Shown: positions 43,405 to 51,835, counted from the first letter of the stretch. The stretch is DNA of 62,542 nt from Desulfovibrio sp. (GCA_031287575.1 JAITSV010000049.1:1-62542); one strand, 5' to 3'. The notes: generated by a model from the sequence alone, not told the origin. Numbers and translations: made by a program.

Positions 43405-44877
43405 CTATACCAGGATGATGTACATGGTGGCGATGCTCCGCACTCGAACTTCGGCTGCCGTGGGGACCACGCGCTGGGAGTCGAACGAGAACCCCCGCCC
43501 GATGTTCAACGGCGTGCCGCTCACGCCTGCCAGGTCAGACGCCGAAGGCCCGGCGAACGCCCCATCCGCGCCGGATATTTGCGCCCTGTCCGTGTAGACG
43601 TTGCCGGTAATCCGCCGCATGGCATCGCCCTGGGCGCTGCCCAGCACGCGCCCGGCATCCACGCCGCGCCCGTGGTCCCAACCTCGCGGGTATTCGCCCC
43701 GCCTGTCCTGCAACCGCAGGTACCCGCCCGCCGCATCGCGCACCCCGGCTGCCGTGCAGCGGTACCACGCCGGTGCCGTGGCGTTCTTTGCATCACCGCA
43801 CCACTTGCGCGAAAGGCGGGGAAAGGTCGCCAGATTCACCACGTTGCCGTTAAGCTCCAGCCCCAGGGGCAACCCGTCAGCCAGCGTCGGGATGGTCTCG
43901 CTTTCCCACTCCACGATGCCGCCCGCCAGCATGTCCCGCACGGTCCTGGTCATGTCGAAGCTGGCCAGCGCCGCTTCCAGTTCCTCGCGCGTCACCGCGC
44001 CCAACTGTTCCGGCGCAAGCCCGATGCGGCGCGACCGCAAATCGGTCACGCTTCCGTCGGCCTCGATGCGGGCCACCTTCTCGCAGTAGTGGGGGGTGTT
44101 ATGCGGCGCTGCCGCCGTGTAGTCCGGGCTGGCCGTGCCGGGGACCAGGCACAGCGGGGTCACCACCGTGACCACGTCCGAACCCTGCCCCTGCATGGAA
44201 ACGTCCAGCCACACCTCGCACGGGGTCACGGCGGGCACCACGGGCGTGGGGTCCGGCAGCGCCGCGCGGATGCCTTCCACGTAGCCGCGCCCGGCCTCGA
44301 ACCGATACGCCCCGCCGGTGTGGGTCAGCAGCCAGCCGTCGTCCAGAAACGCGGCGCGCCCGTAAATGTCCCGGTTCGACAGGCGCTCGCGCTCGTCGAT
44401 GCCCTTCAGGCGCACCGTGAAGTCCAGCTGCCACACCGCCGCCTCGACGGTGATCTGCGTCAGCTCGCGCGCGCCGCTGAACTCCAGCAGAAAGTTACGG
44501 GTCAGGTTGTTGCCCTGGGTGTTGGTGGCCGGGTCGTACCGGCGCTTTTCCAGCCGGGGGAAGGTGGCCACGGCCACCAGCGTGGCGTGCTCGGTGCAGT
44601 ACAGGCCCTGCCAGTTGAACGAGAACGGCCCCACGTCGCTGCCCAGCAGCGCGGAGTACACAACCTGGCTGGGGTTCACATAGGCCCGGTACTCCTGCGG
44701 GATGGGAAACTCGTGCACCACGTGGTCCGTGGGCACGCCCTGGGCGGGGTTGGCGGGCTGGGTGTGATCCTGCCCCGGCACGTCCGCGAAGACGAACCGG
44801 TCGATGACAAGGGGGGTGCCTTCCGCCTGCAAGCGGGCGATCAGGGCCTCCCCGGCGGCGGTCAGGGTAACGCTCAT
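43405..44877 (-). CDS. Phage tail fibre protein (gpH-like)
   Basis: About 490 residues. The N-terminal 150 residues follow the conserved P2 gpH baseplate-attachment domain (LTAAGEALIARLQAEGTPLVIDRFVFADV). The C-terminal part carries a collar-like or tip domain (DLAGVSGTPLNIGRGFSFDSQRVVPTA) that would bind the host surface. The ATG overlaps the gpI stop (ATGA at 44874-44877). Confidence 0.88.
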   Translation of the reverse strand: MSVTLTAAGEALIARLQAEGTPLVIDRFVFADVPGQDHTQPANPAQGVPTDHVVHEFPIPQEYRAYVNPSQVVYSALLGSDVGPFSFNWQGLYCTEHATLVAVATFPRLEKRRYDPATNTQGNNLTRNFLLEFSGARELTQITVEAAVWQLDFTVRLKGIDERERLSNRDIYGRAAFLDDGWLLTHTGGAYRFEAGRGYVEGIRAALPDPTPVVPAVTPCEVWLDVSMQGQGSDVVTVVTPLCLVPGTASPDYTAAAPHNTPHYCEKVARIEADGSVTDLRSRRIGLAPEQLGAVTREELEAALASFDMTRTVRDMLAGGIVEWESETIPTLADGLPLGLELNGNVVNLATFPRLSRKWCGDAKNATAPAWYRCTAAGVRDAAGGYLRLQDRRGEYPRGWDHGRGVDAGRVLGSAQGDAMRRITGNVYTDRAQISGADGAFAGPSASDLAGVSGTPLNIGRGFSFDSQRVVPTAAEVRVRSIATMYIILV

Positions 44878-45611
44878 GCGTGGGCCTCCGTGGTGTGGTG
44901 GCTGTTGTCGAACGCGGCGGCGCGCATGCCCGCCGTGACCAGAGTGAGGGGGTTGCTCACGGCGCACACCGTGGCGTGATCGTCGTCAAAGGCGCAGGCG
45001 GCAACGCGCACGGCCTGCGGGATACGGCTGATGAAACGGTAACGGCGGCAGGTGCGGCCATACTCCTGCACGATGATTTCCAGCACGTTCTGCCGGTCGG
45101 GGAAGGCCGTGTCGTCCACCACCACGCCAATGATGTCCCATGCATCATCCGCTGCGGCGGCAGTGCGGATGCCTGCCGAAGCAAGTTCGTCAGGCCCGCC
45201 GCCTGCGCTCTCAGGCGCTACCGCGCCTACTGCGTAGCCTGCGGAAGGCGCGCTTGCGGGATGCCGGTCGCTCCATTCTTCCAGCGCCACGCCGCCCAGC
45301 TCCAGCCGTTGAAAGATGCGCCCCCACCCGGTCACGCTGCCCGCATCGCGGGCGTTGGCGTAGGCGTGGGCCACGCGCAGGCGGTACAGCCGCTCCGGCT
45401 CGCCCTTGTAGGTGGTGACATTGCGCTGCCAGGCCAGCAGATCCAGCACGGTGGGCGTGCAGGTAAGCGGGTCCAACTGCCGGGCGGGCAGGGCCGCCCA
45501 TTCGCCCAGGCGCGTGAACCAGCCATGGGCGGCGCTGGCCAGCTTGGAGCACTCATCCCCGCCCATCCAGAACGGCAGGCTGGGCTGGTCGAGCTGCGGC
45601 AGATCACTCAT
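44874..45611 (-). CDS. Phage baseplate protein gpI-like
   Basis: About 245 residues of the P2 gpI tail protein family. LDPLTCTPTVLDLLAWQRNVTTYKGEPERLYRLRVAHAY is the typical core. It links baseplate wedge and fibre. A low-complexity insert lies near residues 120-160. It overlaps its neighbours on both sides by ATGA, part of a fully coupled J-I-H block. Confidence 0.87.
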   Translation of the reverse strand: MSDLPQLDQPSLPFWMGGDECSKLASAAHGWFTRLGEWAALPARQLDPLTCTPTVLDLLAWQRNVTTYKGEPERLYRLRVAHAYANARDAGSVTGWGRIFQRLELGGVALEEWSDRHPASAPSAGYAVGAVAPESAGGGPDELASAGIRTAAAADDAWDIIGVVVDDTAFPDRQNVLEIIVQEYGRTCRRYRFISRIPQAVRVAACAFDDDHATVCAVSNPLTLVTAGMRAAAFDNSHHTTEAHA

Positions 45612-46822
45612 GCCGCGCCCCCAAGGGAGACGGTCAGGCTGCCCAGCACCGGCAGTTGCAGCTGGGCCACGATGTCGGCGCCCACGGCCCCGCCCTCGCC
45701 GTCGTGGGTGAACTCCACGCTTTGCAGATCCGGCAGGGCCGCGTGCAGTTCCTCCGACAGGCGCGAGAACGAGAACCGCGAAAGCGGCAGCGTCCTGGTC
45801 ATGGTGAAATCGGCGTTCTCGCGCCACGCACAGCGCACGCGATTTTCCACGGCCTGGCGCAGTGCCTCCGCCCGCGTGGCGCTGGCCGTGGTCACCGGGT
45901 ACACCGTCACGGCCAGCGCCACCGGCATGGCCGCGATGGGCATGCACAACATGTCGTCGCCGTGGCCATGGTTGCCGGAGGCCCGCACGTAGGCGTTGAT
46001 GGTGTCGATGAACTCCTGCGGGGGGATGCCGCTTTCCACCATCACGTGGCAGTTGGCCGTACCCGGCCCGCGCGGCCCGTCCTTTTCGAAGTGCAGGTAG
46101 TCGGTGCGCACCCCGGCAAACTCCGCGATCAGGGCGCGGTACGCCGCGTCGTGGTGGTACTGGCCCACGGCGGCAAACTGGTTGCGCGCCCGCAGCCGCA
46201 GCGATTCGTCGTCCTCGGTGTCCGCGCCGGGCGAGGTCAGCCAGTCGGCCCCGTTGGTCACGCCCGTGATACCCGGCACCGGTCTGGTGAGGATGGAGTA
46301 GTAGCCCGGCCCAAGGTTCCACGCGGCCCCGGCCTGCTCGGCCTGCACCGGCACGGCCAGCGCCAGCTGCCCGGCGGGGATCACGGCTTCCGCCACGGTG
46401 GCCACGCGATAGGTCACGTCGTTGATGGGGGGCGATTCCACCAGCGTGCCCGCCGGTATGGTCAAGGCGCCGGTGGCCGTGGCCCGCGTGAAGGTGACCG
46501 CCCCGGTGGCCGTGGCAGCCGCCTTGCGCTTCACGTCCACGCCCCAGGCGAACACATCGAGCCAGGCGTCGGAGGCGAACCGCAAAAAGGTGTTGGGCAG
46601 CGCGTGCTCCACCAGCAGGCCCACCAGCCATTGCGCCGGGGCCGTGACGATGGCCGAAATCAGCCGCCAGAACGGCGACCATGCGCTGTTGTTGGTGATC
46701 TGACTGCCCTCGGTCGCGTTCAGGGCGTCCCACTGCTGCTGCATCTCGGCCTGCGTTACCGGCATGCCCGCCTCGCGCAGCATGAGGGTGAACAGTTCAC
46801 GCGCGGCGCTGGTGATGGCCAT
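45608..46822 (-). CDS. Phage baseplate J-like protein
   Basis: About 404 residues of the Mu gp47/P2 gpJ wedge family. Motifs are GAVTFTRATATGALTIPAGTLV, PVPGITGVTNGADW, GADTEDDESLRLRARNQF and GGTAN-like RGPGTANCHVMVE. AGGAGGGG precedes the ATG at 46822. It begins a J-I-H-chaperone series, next to a plus-strand toxin-antitoxin pair inserted upstream. Confidence 0.9.
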   Translation of the reverse strand: MAITSAARELFTLMLREAGMPVTQAEMQQQWDALNATEGSQITNNSAWSPFWRLISAIVTAPAQWLVGLLVEHALPNTFLRFASDAWLDVFAWGVDVKRKAAATATGAVTFTRATATGALTIPAGTLVESPPINDVTYRVATVAEAVIPAGQLALAVPVQAEQAGAAWNLGPGYYSILTRPVPGITGVTNGADWLTSPGADTEDDESLRLRARNQFAAVGQYHHDAAYRALIAEFAGVRTDYLHFEKDGPRGPGTANCHVMVESGIPPQEFIDTINAYVRASGNHGHGDDMLCMPIAAMPVALAVTVYPVTTASATRAEALRQAVENRVRCAWRENADFTMTRTLPLSRFSFSRLSEELHAALPDLQSVEFTHDGEGGAVGADIVAQLQLPVLGSLTVSLGGAA

Positions 46823-46857
46823 TGGCCCCTCCTGTTCGCTTTCCCCCTTGACCATGT

Positions 46858-46874
46858 GTAACCAAGATGGTTAC
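46858..46874. promoter_or_regulatory. Operator dyad of the phage higBA module
   Basis: GTAACC-N5-GGTTAC is a perfect dyad ten bases before the higB ATG, and half of it recurs next to it (GTAACC at 46877). This is the usual place for HigA autorepression. Confidence 0.7.
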
Positions 46875-46883
46875 AGTAACCTC

Positions 46884-47162
46884 ATGATTCGCAGCTTCGC
46901 GCACAAGGGTCTTGAAGACCTCTTCTACGACGGCACCACCAAAGGCGTGCAGCAGAAGCATGTGCGCAAGTTGCTCGACGTTCTGGACCTTCTCGACAAC
47001 GCACGCGAGGTCCGGGACATGAACTTTCCCGGTTCGGGCCTGCACCCGCTCAAGGGGAATCTGGCCGGACATTGGGCCGTGAAGGTATCCGGCAACTGGC
47101 GTCTGACATTCCGCTTCGAAAACGGCGATGCCCATATCGTGGACTATCAGGACTACCATTAG
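46884..47162 (+). CDS. higB: HigB-type toxin
   Basis: 92 residues, a ribosome-dependent mRNA interferase of the RelE superfamily. SFAHKGLEDLFYDGTTKGV, LHPLKGNLAGHWAVKVSGNWRLTFRFENGDAHIVDYQDYH is complete and matches the family end to end. It lies on the plus strand, against the phage late genes, with the antitoxin ten bases downstream, so it is a working-looking addiction cassette within the prophage. Confidence 0.93.
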   Translation: MIRSFAHKGLEDLFYDGTTKGVQQKHVRKLLDVLDLLDNAREVRDMNFPGSGLHPLKGNLAGHWAVKVSGNWRLTFRFENGDAHIVDYQDYH

Positions 47163-47172
47163 GAGAACCGCC

Positions 47173-47475
47173 ATGCGTACCCGCACCAGAAAGCCCACGC
47201 ACCCTGGGGGAATCCTGTTCAGGATGCACATGGACCCGCTGGGCATCACCATTACCGAACTGGCGCAGCGCCTGGGCATTTCGCGCAAGGCGCTTTCGGC
47301 CATCGTCAACGAGCGCGCATCCATCACGCCGGACATCGCCCTGCGCCTTTCCCGCGCGCTGGACACCACGCCGGAACTCTGGCTGGGCATGCAGCAGGCG
47401 TACACGCTGTGGGAAACCGCCAATACCCGGACGGAATGGCGGGACGTGCAGCCCATTAAGGTGGCCAACGCGTAG
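47173..47475 (+). CDS. higA: HigA-type antitoxin
   Basis: 100 residues with an XRE helix-turn-helix. The opening HPGGILFRMHMDPLGITITELAQRLGISRKALSAIVN and the closing DTTPELWLGMQQAYTLWET are typical of HigA/VapI antidotes. AGGAG precedes the ATG. It would neutralise HigB and repress the shared promoter at the dyad 46858-46874. Confidence 0.94.
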   Translation: MRTRTRKPTHPGGILFRMHMDPLGITITELAQRLGISRKALSAIVNERASITPDIALRLSRALDTTPELWLGMQQAYTLWETANTRTEWRDVQPIKVANA

Positions 47476-47538
47476 CCTTCCGGAACGCCCCCCTGAAGCC
47501 TTCCACCCGCCACGCGACCAGCCGGGAGCCGATGCCCC

Positions 47539-47742
47539 ATGTCCACCAGCGAACAGAGCACCGGGTACACACTCGAAGAAATCCGCAAGATGCGCCCGCT
47601 TACCGACGGCAGGCGCAGCCGGACCTTTTCCGATGCCCAGCTCACTGCCAACGCGGAAAGCGACCCCGACAACCCCGTTCTGGACGAAGCGTTCTGGGAG
47701 CATGCCCGGCGCGTGACCCCGGCCTGCAAGAAGCCTCGATAG
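47539..47742 (+). CDS. Small uncharacterised protein after higBA
   Basis: 67 residues, acidic, helical. The C-terminal part (NPVLDEAFWEHARRVTP) faintly resembles BrnA-type antitoxins, but no BrnT partner is present. It has no membrane span. It may be a third gene of the higBA moron region. Its reality rests on length and good codon bias only. Confidence 0.55.
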   Translation: MSTSEQSTGYTLEEIRKMRPLTDGRRSRTFSDAQLTANAESDPDNPVLDEAFWEHARRVTPACKKPR

Positions 47743-47751
47743 CCCCTCACC

Positions 47752-48075
47752 TCACGCCCCCAATTGCAGCGAGATGCTGCCGTATTTCACGGTGGTGGCC
47801 GTCAGCCAGTATTCGCCCAGGGCCGATTCGCGGATGACCGTAGTGCCGGGCACGATGCGCTCGTCGTCGTCCACGGCCATGGTGATGCGGACAAGGTTGG
47901 TGCTCCGCGCGCGGGCGTCCCGGTTGGCGATGATGTCCACCAGCAGGCCGCTTTCGCGGATCATGTGCTGGATGTCCTGGGCGATGGACGCCCGGCCATC
48001 GAGCAGCACGGGCTGCCCCCCGGCGTCGAGCGTCAGATCGTCCTTGGAAATACGTAGGTCGATGTACTCGGCCAT
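47752..48075 (-). CDS. DUF2590-like phage baseplate protein (gpW position)
   Basis: 107 residues. DLRISKDDLTLDAGGQPVLLDGRASIAQDIQHMIRESGLL has the pattern of gp25/gpW lysozyme-like wedge proteins, in which this block inserts in the baseplate, and matches the DUF2590 family of K139/HP1-type phages. It lies between tape measure and J with two foreign plus-strand cassettes on either side. Confidence 0.75.
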   Translation of the reverse strand: MAEYIDLRISKDDLTLDAGGQPVLLDGRASIAQDIQHMIRESGLLVDIIANRDARARSTNLVRITMAVDDDERIVPGTTVIRESALGEYWLTATTVKYGSISLQLGA

Positions 48076-48102
48076 GTGGTTCCCCTGTCTCCCCTCTCTC
48101 CC

Positions 48103-48362
48103 TTGACTTCCCCACCCGCTAGGGCTATCTGCCCTATAGGTGCTCAAAACACCCCGTCCAACAGCGGTTCCACGTCCCGTCAGCTCGTGGCTTTTTCATG
48201 CCCTTCGGGGTATGAGCATCTCCACGCATAGCTTTGCCGGGAGTGGCCGATATACAATACCCGCGAGGGGAAGTAGGTCGCCGCACTGTTGGGCGGTTTT
48301 GAGCTCCCGGCATCTTCCATTTTCGGAAGGTGCCCATCAAAACTCCCAACAGGAGCCTTCCC
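48103..48362 (+). promoter_or_regulatory. Structured leader B of the duplicated moron cassette
   Basis: Promoter TTGACT-N17-TATCTG (48103-48131), with a dyad TAGGGC-TATCT-GCCCTA over the -10. Then GGTG-CTCAAAA-CACC (48139-48153); CCACG...CGTGG followed by five Ts (48170-48196); the long-range stem TGCCGGGAG (48235-48243) with CTCCCGGCA (48304-48312); and the hairpin GGCATCTTCC/GGAAGGTGCC (48309-48334). Stems match leader A in position while the last hairpin differs in sequence but keeps pairing. AGGAG precedes the ATG. Confidence 0.72.
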
Positions 48363-48827
48363 ATGTCCCACACCCCTCTCATTGCCCCCGCCGTGGTCAG
48401 TCGCCTGCATGAACTGGTGTCCGAACTGGACGATCTGGAGGTGCAGTGCGGCTTCCTTGCCGACTACGCCGAACCGGGCCTGTTGCTCGGCCTGCTGCGC
48501 ACCTTGCAGGAAGACGTGGCCGAGTACAGCGGCAGCCTTTCCTCTACCCTTGACGACAGCGACGGCGAAAACTTCGTCCTTGGCCATGGCGCGTACTTCG
48601 TGCCCTATGCCCTTGGCACCATCGCCCGCCAGTTTGGCGCGGCTGGGGGCATGCTGGAGGCCGCGGGCAAGGACCGCCCGCGCGACACCCGCCTTGCCCT
48701 GGAATGGCTGGGCCTGCGCATGGCCCACCTGGGAACCACGGCAGGGTTCATCGCGGAAACCGTGATGGAAGAACTGCCCCCCTGCCAGCCGCCCGCACCG
48801 CAGGTGCTGGCCAGCGTCACCGCGTAG
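48363..48827 (+). CDS. Duplicated phage moron protein, copy B
   Basis: 154 residues, helical and soluble, roughly two-thirds identical by eye to copy A (38952-39419) along its whole length. The shared blocks are listed with copy A. The two copies differ mainly in the last 35 residues and around residues 70-85. It is in the same type of unit: own promoter, structured leader and terminator, antisense to the late genes. Retention of two diverged copies argues for function. Confidence 0.87.
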   Translation: MSHTPLIAPAVVSRLHELVSELDDLEVQCGFLADYAEPGLLLGLLRTLQEDVAEYSGSLSSTLDDSDGENFVLGHGAYFVPYALGTIARQFGAAGGMLEAAGKDRPRDTRLALEWLGLRMAHLGTTAGFIAETVMEELPPCQPPAPQVLASVTA

Positions 48828-48851
48828 CCGCCACATCCCGTTTCCTTTCGC

Positions 48852-48908
48852 CGCCCCGTGGAGTTCCGCGCCGCCCTTCCCGGAGTTGTCGCGGCGCGCC
48901 ACGGGGCG
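48852..48908 (+). terminator. Terminator-like stem of moron copy B
   Basis: CGCCCCGTGG (48852-48861) pairs with CCACGGGGCG (48899-48908), enclosing a GC-rich secondary hairpin. It ends the cassette before the convergent tape measure gene. Confidence 0.7.
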
Positions 48909-48945
48909 CGTTGCGTTGGGGGTGCCGGACAGTGCGCGCACCCCG

Positions 48946-50775
48946 CTACCCCGCCTGAAGCGCCATCTGCTCCGCCAGTTCTCCCGGCGAAAGCGACGAC
49001 TGCACGTTGAACGTCTGGCTGCCGATGTTCACCTGCTTGCTGTTGCCCCGGTTGATCTGGTTGGTGGTGGACCGCAGGACGCCCCCCGCCGGGACCGCCG
49101 GGGTCCGTGCCTGCTCCAGCGACGAAAGCGGGCCGATGGGTTGCGCCGTTGTCAGCGACGTAGCCATGCTTTCAATGGCGCCTTGCGGCGCGCCCGTGGC
49201 GGCGCTGATGGCTGCGGGTGTGGGCGTGGTGGCCAGCCCCAACTTCTGCTGCAACCAGTCCCACGTTTCGCCCAGGGCGCGGAACGGGGCCATCACGGCC
49301 TCGATGGTACGCATGATGGCCTGGCCCCACGCCGTATCCAGAAACGCGGCCTTCAGATCGTCCCACCAGTAGATCAGCGCCCCCACGGCAGCGATTAGCA
49401 CCACGATGATGCCCACTATCCAGAAGGCCGGGTTGGCGAGAAAGGCGAGGTTCAGCTTCCACTGGGCCAGCATGGCCAGCCGCGTTTCAGCGTTGAGCAG
49501 CTTGTACAGAAAGATGAGCGGCTTCAGTGGGCCGCCCAGCGCCAGCATGGCCACCCGGTTGATGGCAATTGCCGTGGTCAGCAAGCCCATGCCGCCCGCC
49601 AGCCCCATGACCACCATGGCCCCGTAGCCCACCCAACGCGCCAGGTTGGGGGCAAGGTCGATCCAGCGGATGAGGGTTTGCAGCACGGCCACCCCCTTCC
49701 CCACGATCTCCTCCAGCGGAGGCAGCAGCTTCTGGCCAAAGCTGCCCGCCAGCACGTTGACCGTGCCGCCCAACCGCCCCCAGATGTCGGTCATCTTGGC
49801 GGCCATGCTGGTCACGTTATCCATGCCCTTGATGTTGGCGATGTTCGCCATGTTGGCCTTCAGCCCGTCCGTGTCCATCATCAGCTGCTTGATCAGCGAC
49901 ACGGCCTCGTCGGACCCGAACGCCTTTTTCAACTGGTCGCTTTCGGCCACCGACAGGGTGTCCCCGAACTTGCCCTGGATTTTGTCCAGGATATCGACCA
50001 TGCCCAGCATGTTGCCCTGGGTGTCGGTGAACGTCAGGCCCAGCGCTTTCTGGGCCGTGCCCACACCGGCAAGGAACGCCTTGTACTTGGTGCCGGATTC
50101 GCTGCCCGACATGGTGGCCTGAAGCGTGCCAAGGATGGCCATCTGTTCCGCCGCGCTCCGGCCCGCCGCCGTGGCGTTGGCCCCCAGCGCGGTGAACGCG
50201 GCGGACATTTCCGGCCCGGACGACTTGAACAGGCCCACGGCGTAGGCCGTCTGCCCGGCGATTTCCTCGACCCACCGCGACTTGCCCATCTCGTCGGCGG
50301 TGCGCTTGAATATCCCGTACATGGTGCCCATGTACGAAGTCATGGTTTCCACGTCGGCCTTGGACGCCTTGGCCAACACGCCGGACGCGGTGGTGAACCG
50401 GGCCAGCTCGTTGTCCGTCAGCCCGTCAATGGCCGACTGGATCTCGTACCCGGCCCGGATGACCTCGGCGGCGCTGCCGCCGTAGGCCATGGCGAACTTT
50501 TGCGCCTCGGCCTGCAACACGGCCAGGCCGGTATCCGCCCGGCCAAGGCTGGACACCTCGCCCAGCGCCCGGTTCAGGTCGATGGCCGGGGCCACCATCT
50601 GATGAATGGAATAGCCGGTGGCCACCGCGCCCAGCGCGCCGTCGCGCGCCTGCCCGAACTGCTTGCTGACCGCACCCGTCATCTTGTCCATGTTGGCGCG
50701 CAGCCTGCCCAGCTTGCCCGATGCCTGGTCCTTCAGCCCGACGGAGAATTCCAACCGCTCCAGCCTGGTGGCCAT
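48946..50775 (-). CDS. Phage tail tape measure protein (gpT-like)
   Basis: About 609 residues of the TP901/P2 gpT tape-measure family, which sets tail length and helps DNA entry. It begins RLEFSVGLKDQASGKLGRL. The conserved block (ALGANATAAGRSAAEQMAILGTLQ) and hydrophobic segments (VGYGAMVVMGLAGGMGLLTTAI; WIVGIIVVLIAAVGALIYWW) for membrane insertion are present. Shorter than P2 gpT (815), implying a shorter tail. It follows the frameshifted chaperone genes. Confidence 0.92.
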   Translation of the reverse strand: MATRLERLEFSVGLKDQASGKLGRLRANMDKMTGAVSKQFGQARDGALGAVATGYSIHQMVAPAIDLNRALGEVSSLGRADTGLAVLQAEAQKFAMAYGGSAAEVIRAGYEIQSAIDGLTDNELARFTTASGVLAKASKADVETMTSYMGTMYGIFKRTADEMGKSRWVEEIAGQTAYAVGLFKSSGPEMSAAFTALGANATAAGRSAAEQMAILGTLQATMSGSESGTKYKAFLAGVGTAQKALGLTFTDTQGNMLGMVDILDKIQGKFGDTLSVAESDQLKKAFGSDEAVSLIKQLMMDTDGLKANMANIANIKGMDNVTSMAAKMTDIWGRLGGTVNVLAGSFGQKLLPPLEEIVGKGVAVLQTLIRWIDLAPNLARWVGYGAMVVMGLAGGMGLLTTAIAINRVAMLALGGPLKPLIFLYKLLNAETRLAMLAQWKLNLAFLANPAFWIVGIIVVLIAAVGALIYWWDDLKAAFLDTAWGQAIMRTIEAVMAPFRALGETWDWLQQKLGLATTPTPAAISAATGAPQGAIESMATSLTTAQPIGPLSSLEQARTPAVPAGGVLRSTTNQINRGNSKQVNIGSQTFNVQSSLSPGELAEQMALQAG

Positions 50776-50786
50776 GCCCTAGCTCC

Positions 50787-50981
50787 CTACCCGTTGAACG
50801 CCTTGGCGATGCCGTTGCACACAGCCACCGCCATCTTTTCCCAATGGTCCCGTTCCAGCCACAGCGCCTCGGCCATGGCCTCCGCGTCCACCGCGCGACC
50901 GGGGAACCACTTGCGGGACAGCGCGACCAGTTGCGCCGCGCCGTTCTCCGCAAGGGCCACCGCCCGCGCCTCTACTTTCCC
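50787..50981 (-). CDS. -1 frame extension of the tail assembly chaperone (E' of E+E')
   Basis: A 62-codon open frame without its own ribosome site, reached by a -1 shift at GGGAAAG just before the gpE stop. Its sequence (VEARAVALAENGAAQLVALS, then RKWFPGRAVDAEAMAEALWL) ends at TAG 11 bases before the tape measure ATG. The fused product would be about 150 residues, close to P2 E+E' (142). It should recruit the tape measure during tail assembly. Confidence 0.8.
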   Translation of the reverse strand, partial: GKVEARAVALAENGAAQLVALSRKWFPGRAVDAEAMAEALWLERDHWEKMAVAVCNGIAKAFNG

Positions 50982-51238
50982 ACCGTTATCTTGATATCCG
51001 GCATGTACTCTTCAATCAGAGACGCCATGAGCATCACGCCCATGCCGGGCTGTTGCAGCAGTTCCTGCAAGGTCTCTTTGCTCTCCGGGGCCACGGTGCG
51101 CATGCACAGGTTCTGCGCCGGACCCACCTTGTTGGTGGGCTGGACCTCGTTGAGGTAGCGGTTGTAGGCCGCAAGGTTCATGTTGAAGGTCAGTTCGCTG
51201 CCGTTCACGTCCAGCTTAATGGTCTTGTCCACGGTCAT
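50972..51238 (-). CDS. Tail assembly chaperone gpE-like
   Basis: About 88 residues, matching P2 gpE length (91). LDVNGSELTFNMNLAAYNRYLNEVQPTNKVGPAQNLCMRTV is typical of the phage tail protein E family. AAGGAG abuts the ATG at 51238, so the GTG two codons later (51232) is an equally good start. The stop TAG follows directly after the slippery heptamer, the classical -1 frameshift arrangement. Confidence 0.85.
   Translation of the reverse strand: MTVDKTIKLDVNGSELTFNMNLAAYNRYLNEVQPTNKVGPAQNLCMRTVAPESKETLQELLQQPGMGVMLMASLIEEYMPDIKITVGK
50975..50981 (-). other. Programmed -1 ribosomal frameshift site
   Basis: The minus strand reads G GGA AAG in phase, then TAG. This X XXY YYZ heptamer is the same as the slippery site of phage lambda G/GT. 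Slipping joins gpE to the 62-codon extension ending at 50787. Confidence 0.8.
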
Positions 51239-51560
51239 CTCCTTGTGTCGGTTGCGATTCACGCCGCGCGCCCAGCAACGCGGCCAGCACGTCGGCAATG
51301 CGGGTTTGCAGGGCGTCCAGCACGGCCCCGCCGGAATATGCGGAGACGGATGCACAGGCCACGCGGGCCGTTTCGGGCAGCGATGTCAGGTCCACCAGGA
51401 TCAGGTTGGTGACCACCCCGGCGAACAGCGCCACCAGTACGGAGCAGAACCACGCCCACAGGCTGCGTTCTCCGCACTTGGCGGCACGGGCCATGCCGCC
51501 TGCCACGGACAGCGCCAGCACAAGCCAGGTGCTGGCCAGCCATTCCTTGACCTCGGTCAT
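51216..51560 (-). CDS. Phage holin
   Basis: About 114 residues with two to three hydrophobic helices (TWLVLALSVAGGMA; WFCSVLVALFAGVVTNLILV) and a polar, charged C-terminus, the plan of class II/III holins that open the inner membrane for the endolysin. It is in a lysis block with Rz, Rz1 and an endolysin. Its end overlaps the start of gpE by about 20 bases. Confidence 0.75.
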   Translation of the reverse strand: MTEVKEWLASTWLVLALSVAGGMARAAKCGERSLWAWFCSVLVALFAGVVTNLILVDLTSLPETARVACASVSAYSGGAVLDALQTRIADVLAALLGARRESQPTQGDDRGQDH

Positions 51561-51835
51561 TTGCCCGGCCCCGTGGCGGTATCCGCCGCCCAGGCCCGCA
51601 GTTCCGCCTTGTCGGCATTGCATCGGTTCACGGCCCCTTCCAATTGTTTGGCGAACGCCGACAGGTCACCGTTGGTCACGCCGTTCCACTCCGGAACCGC
51701 CGTTTCCCGCGTCAGCGAGGCCGGGGGCAGCACCCGTTCCGGCACCGGCACGGGCACCCGTTCCACCCTTGCCGAACAGCCGGTGCACGGCAGCAGGCAC
51801 AGGCACAGCATCCCAAGCGCGAGTAGCTTCATCAT
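51557..51835 (-). CDS. o-spanin lipoprotein (Rz1-like)
   Basis: About 92 residues. A lipoprotein signal ends in the lipobox CTGC (MLCLCLLPCTGC), and the mature part is Pro/Val/Arg-rich (PVPVPERVLPP), as in Rz1. The first half is encoded inside the Rz gene in another frame (51666-51835), the classical nested spanin arrangement. It would span with Rz to fuse the membranes at lysis. Two adjacent ATGs (51835 and 51832) could start it. Confidence 0.85.
   Translation of the reverse strand: MMKLLALGMLCLCLLPCTGCSARVERVPVPVPERVLPPASLTRETAVPEWNGVTNGDLSAFAKQLEGAVNRCNADKAELRAWAADTATGPGK

Noticed and set aside
47539-47742. Assignment of the 67-residue protein as BrnA antitoxin
   Set aside because: Only a faint C-terminal resemblance and no BrnT toxin partner; left as uncharacterised.
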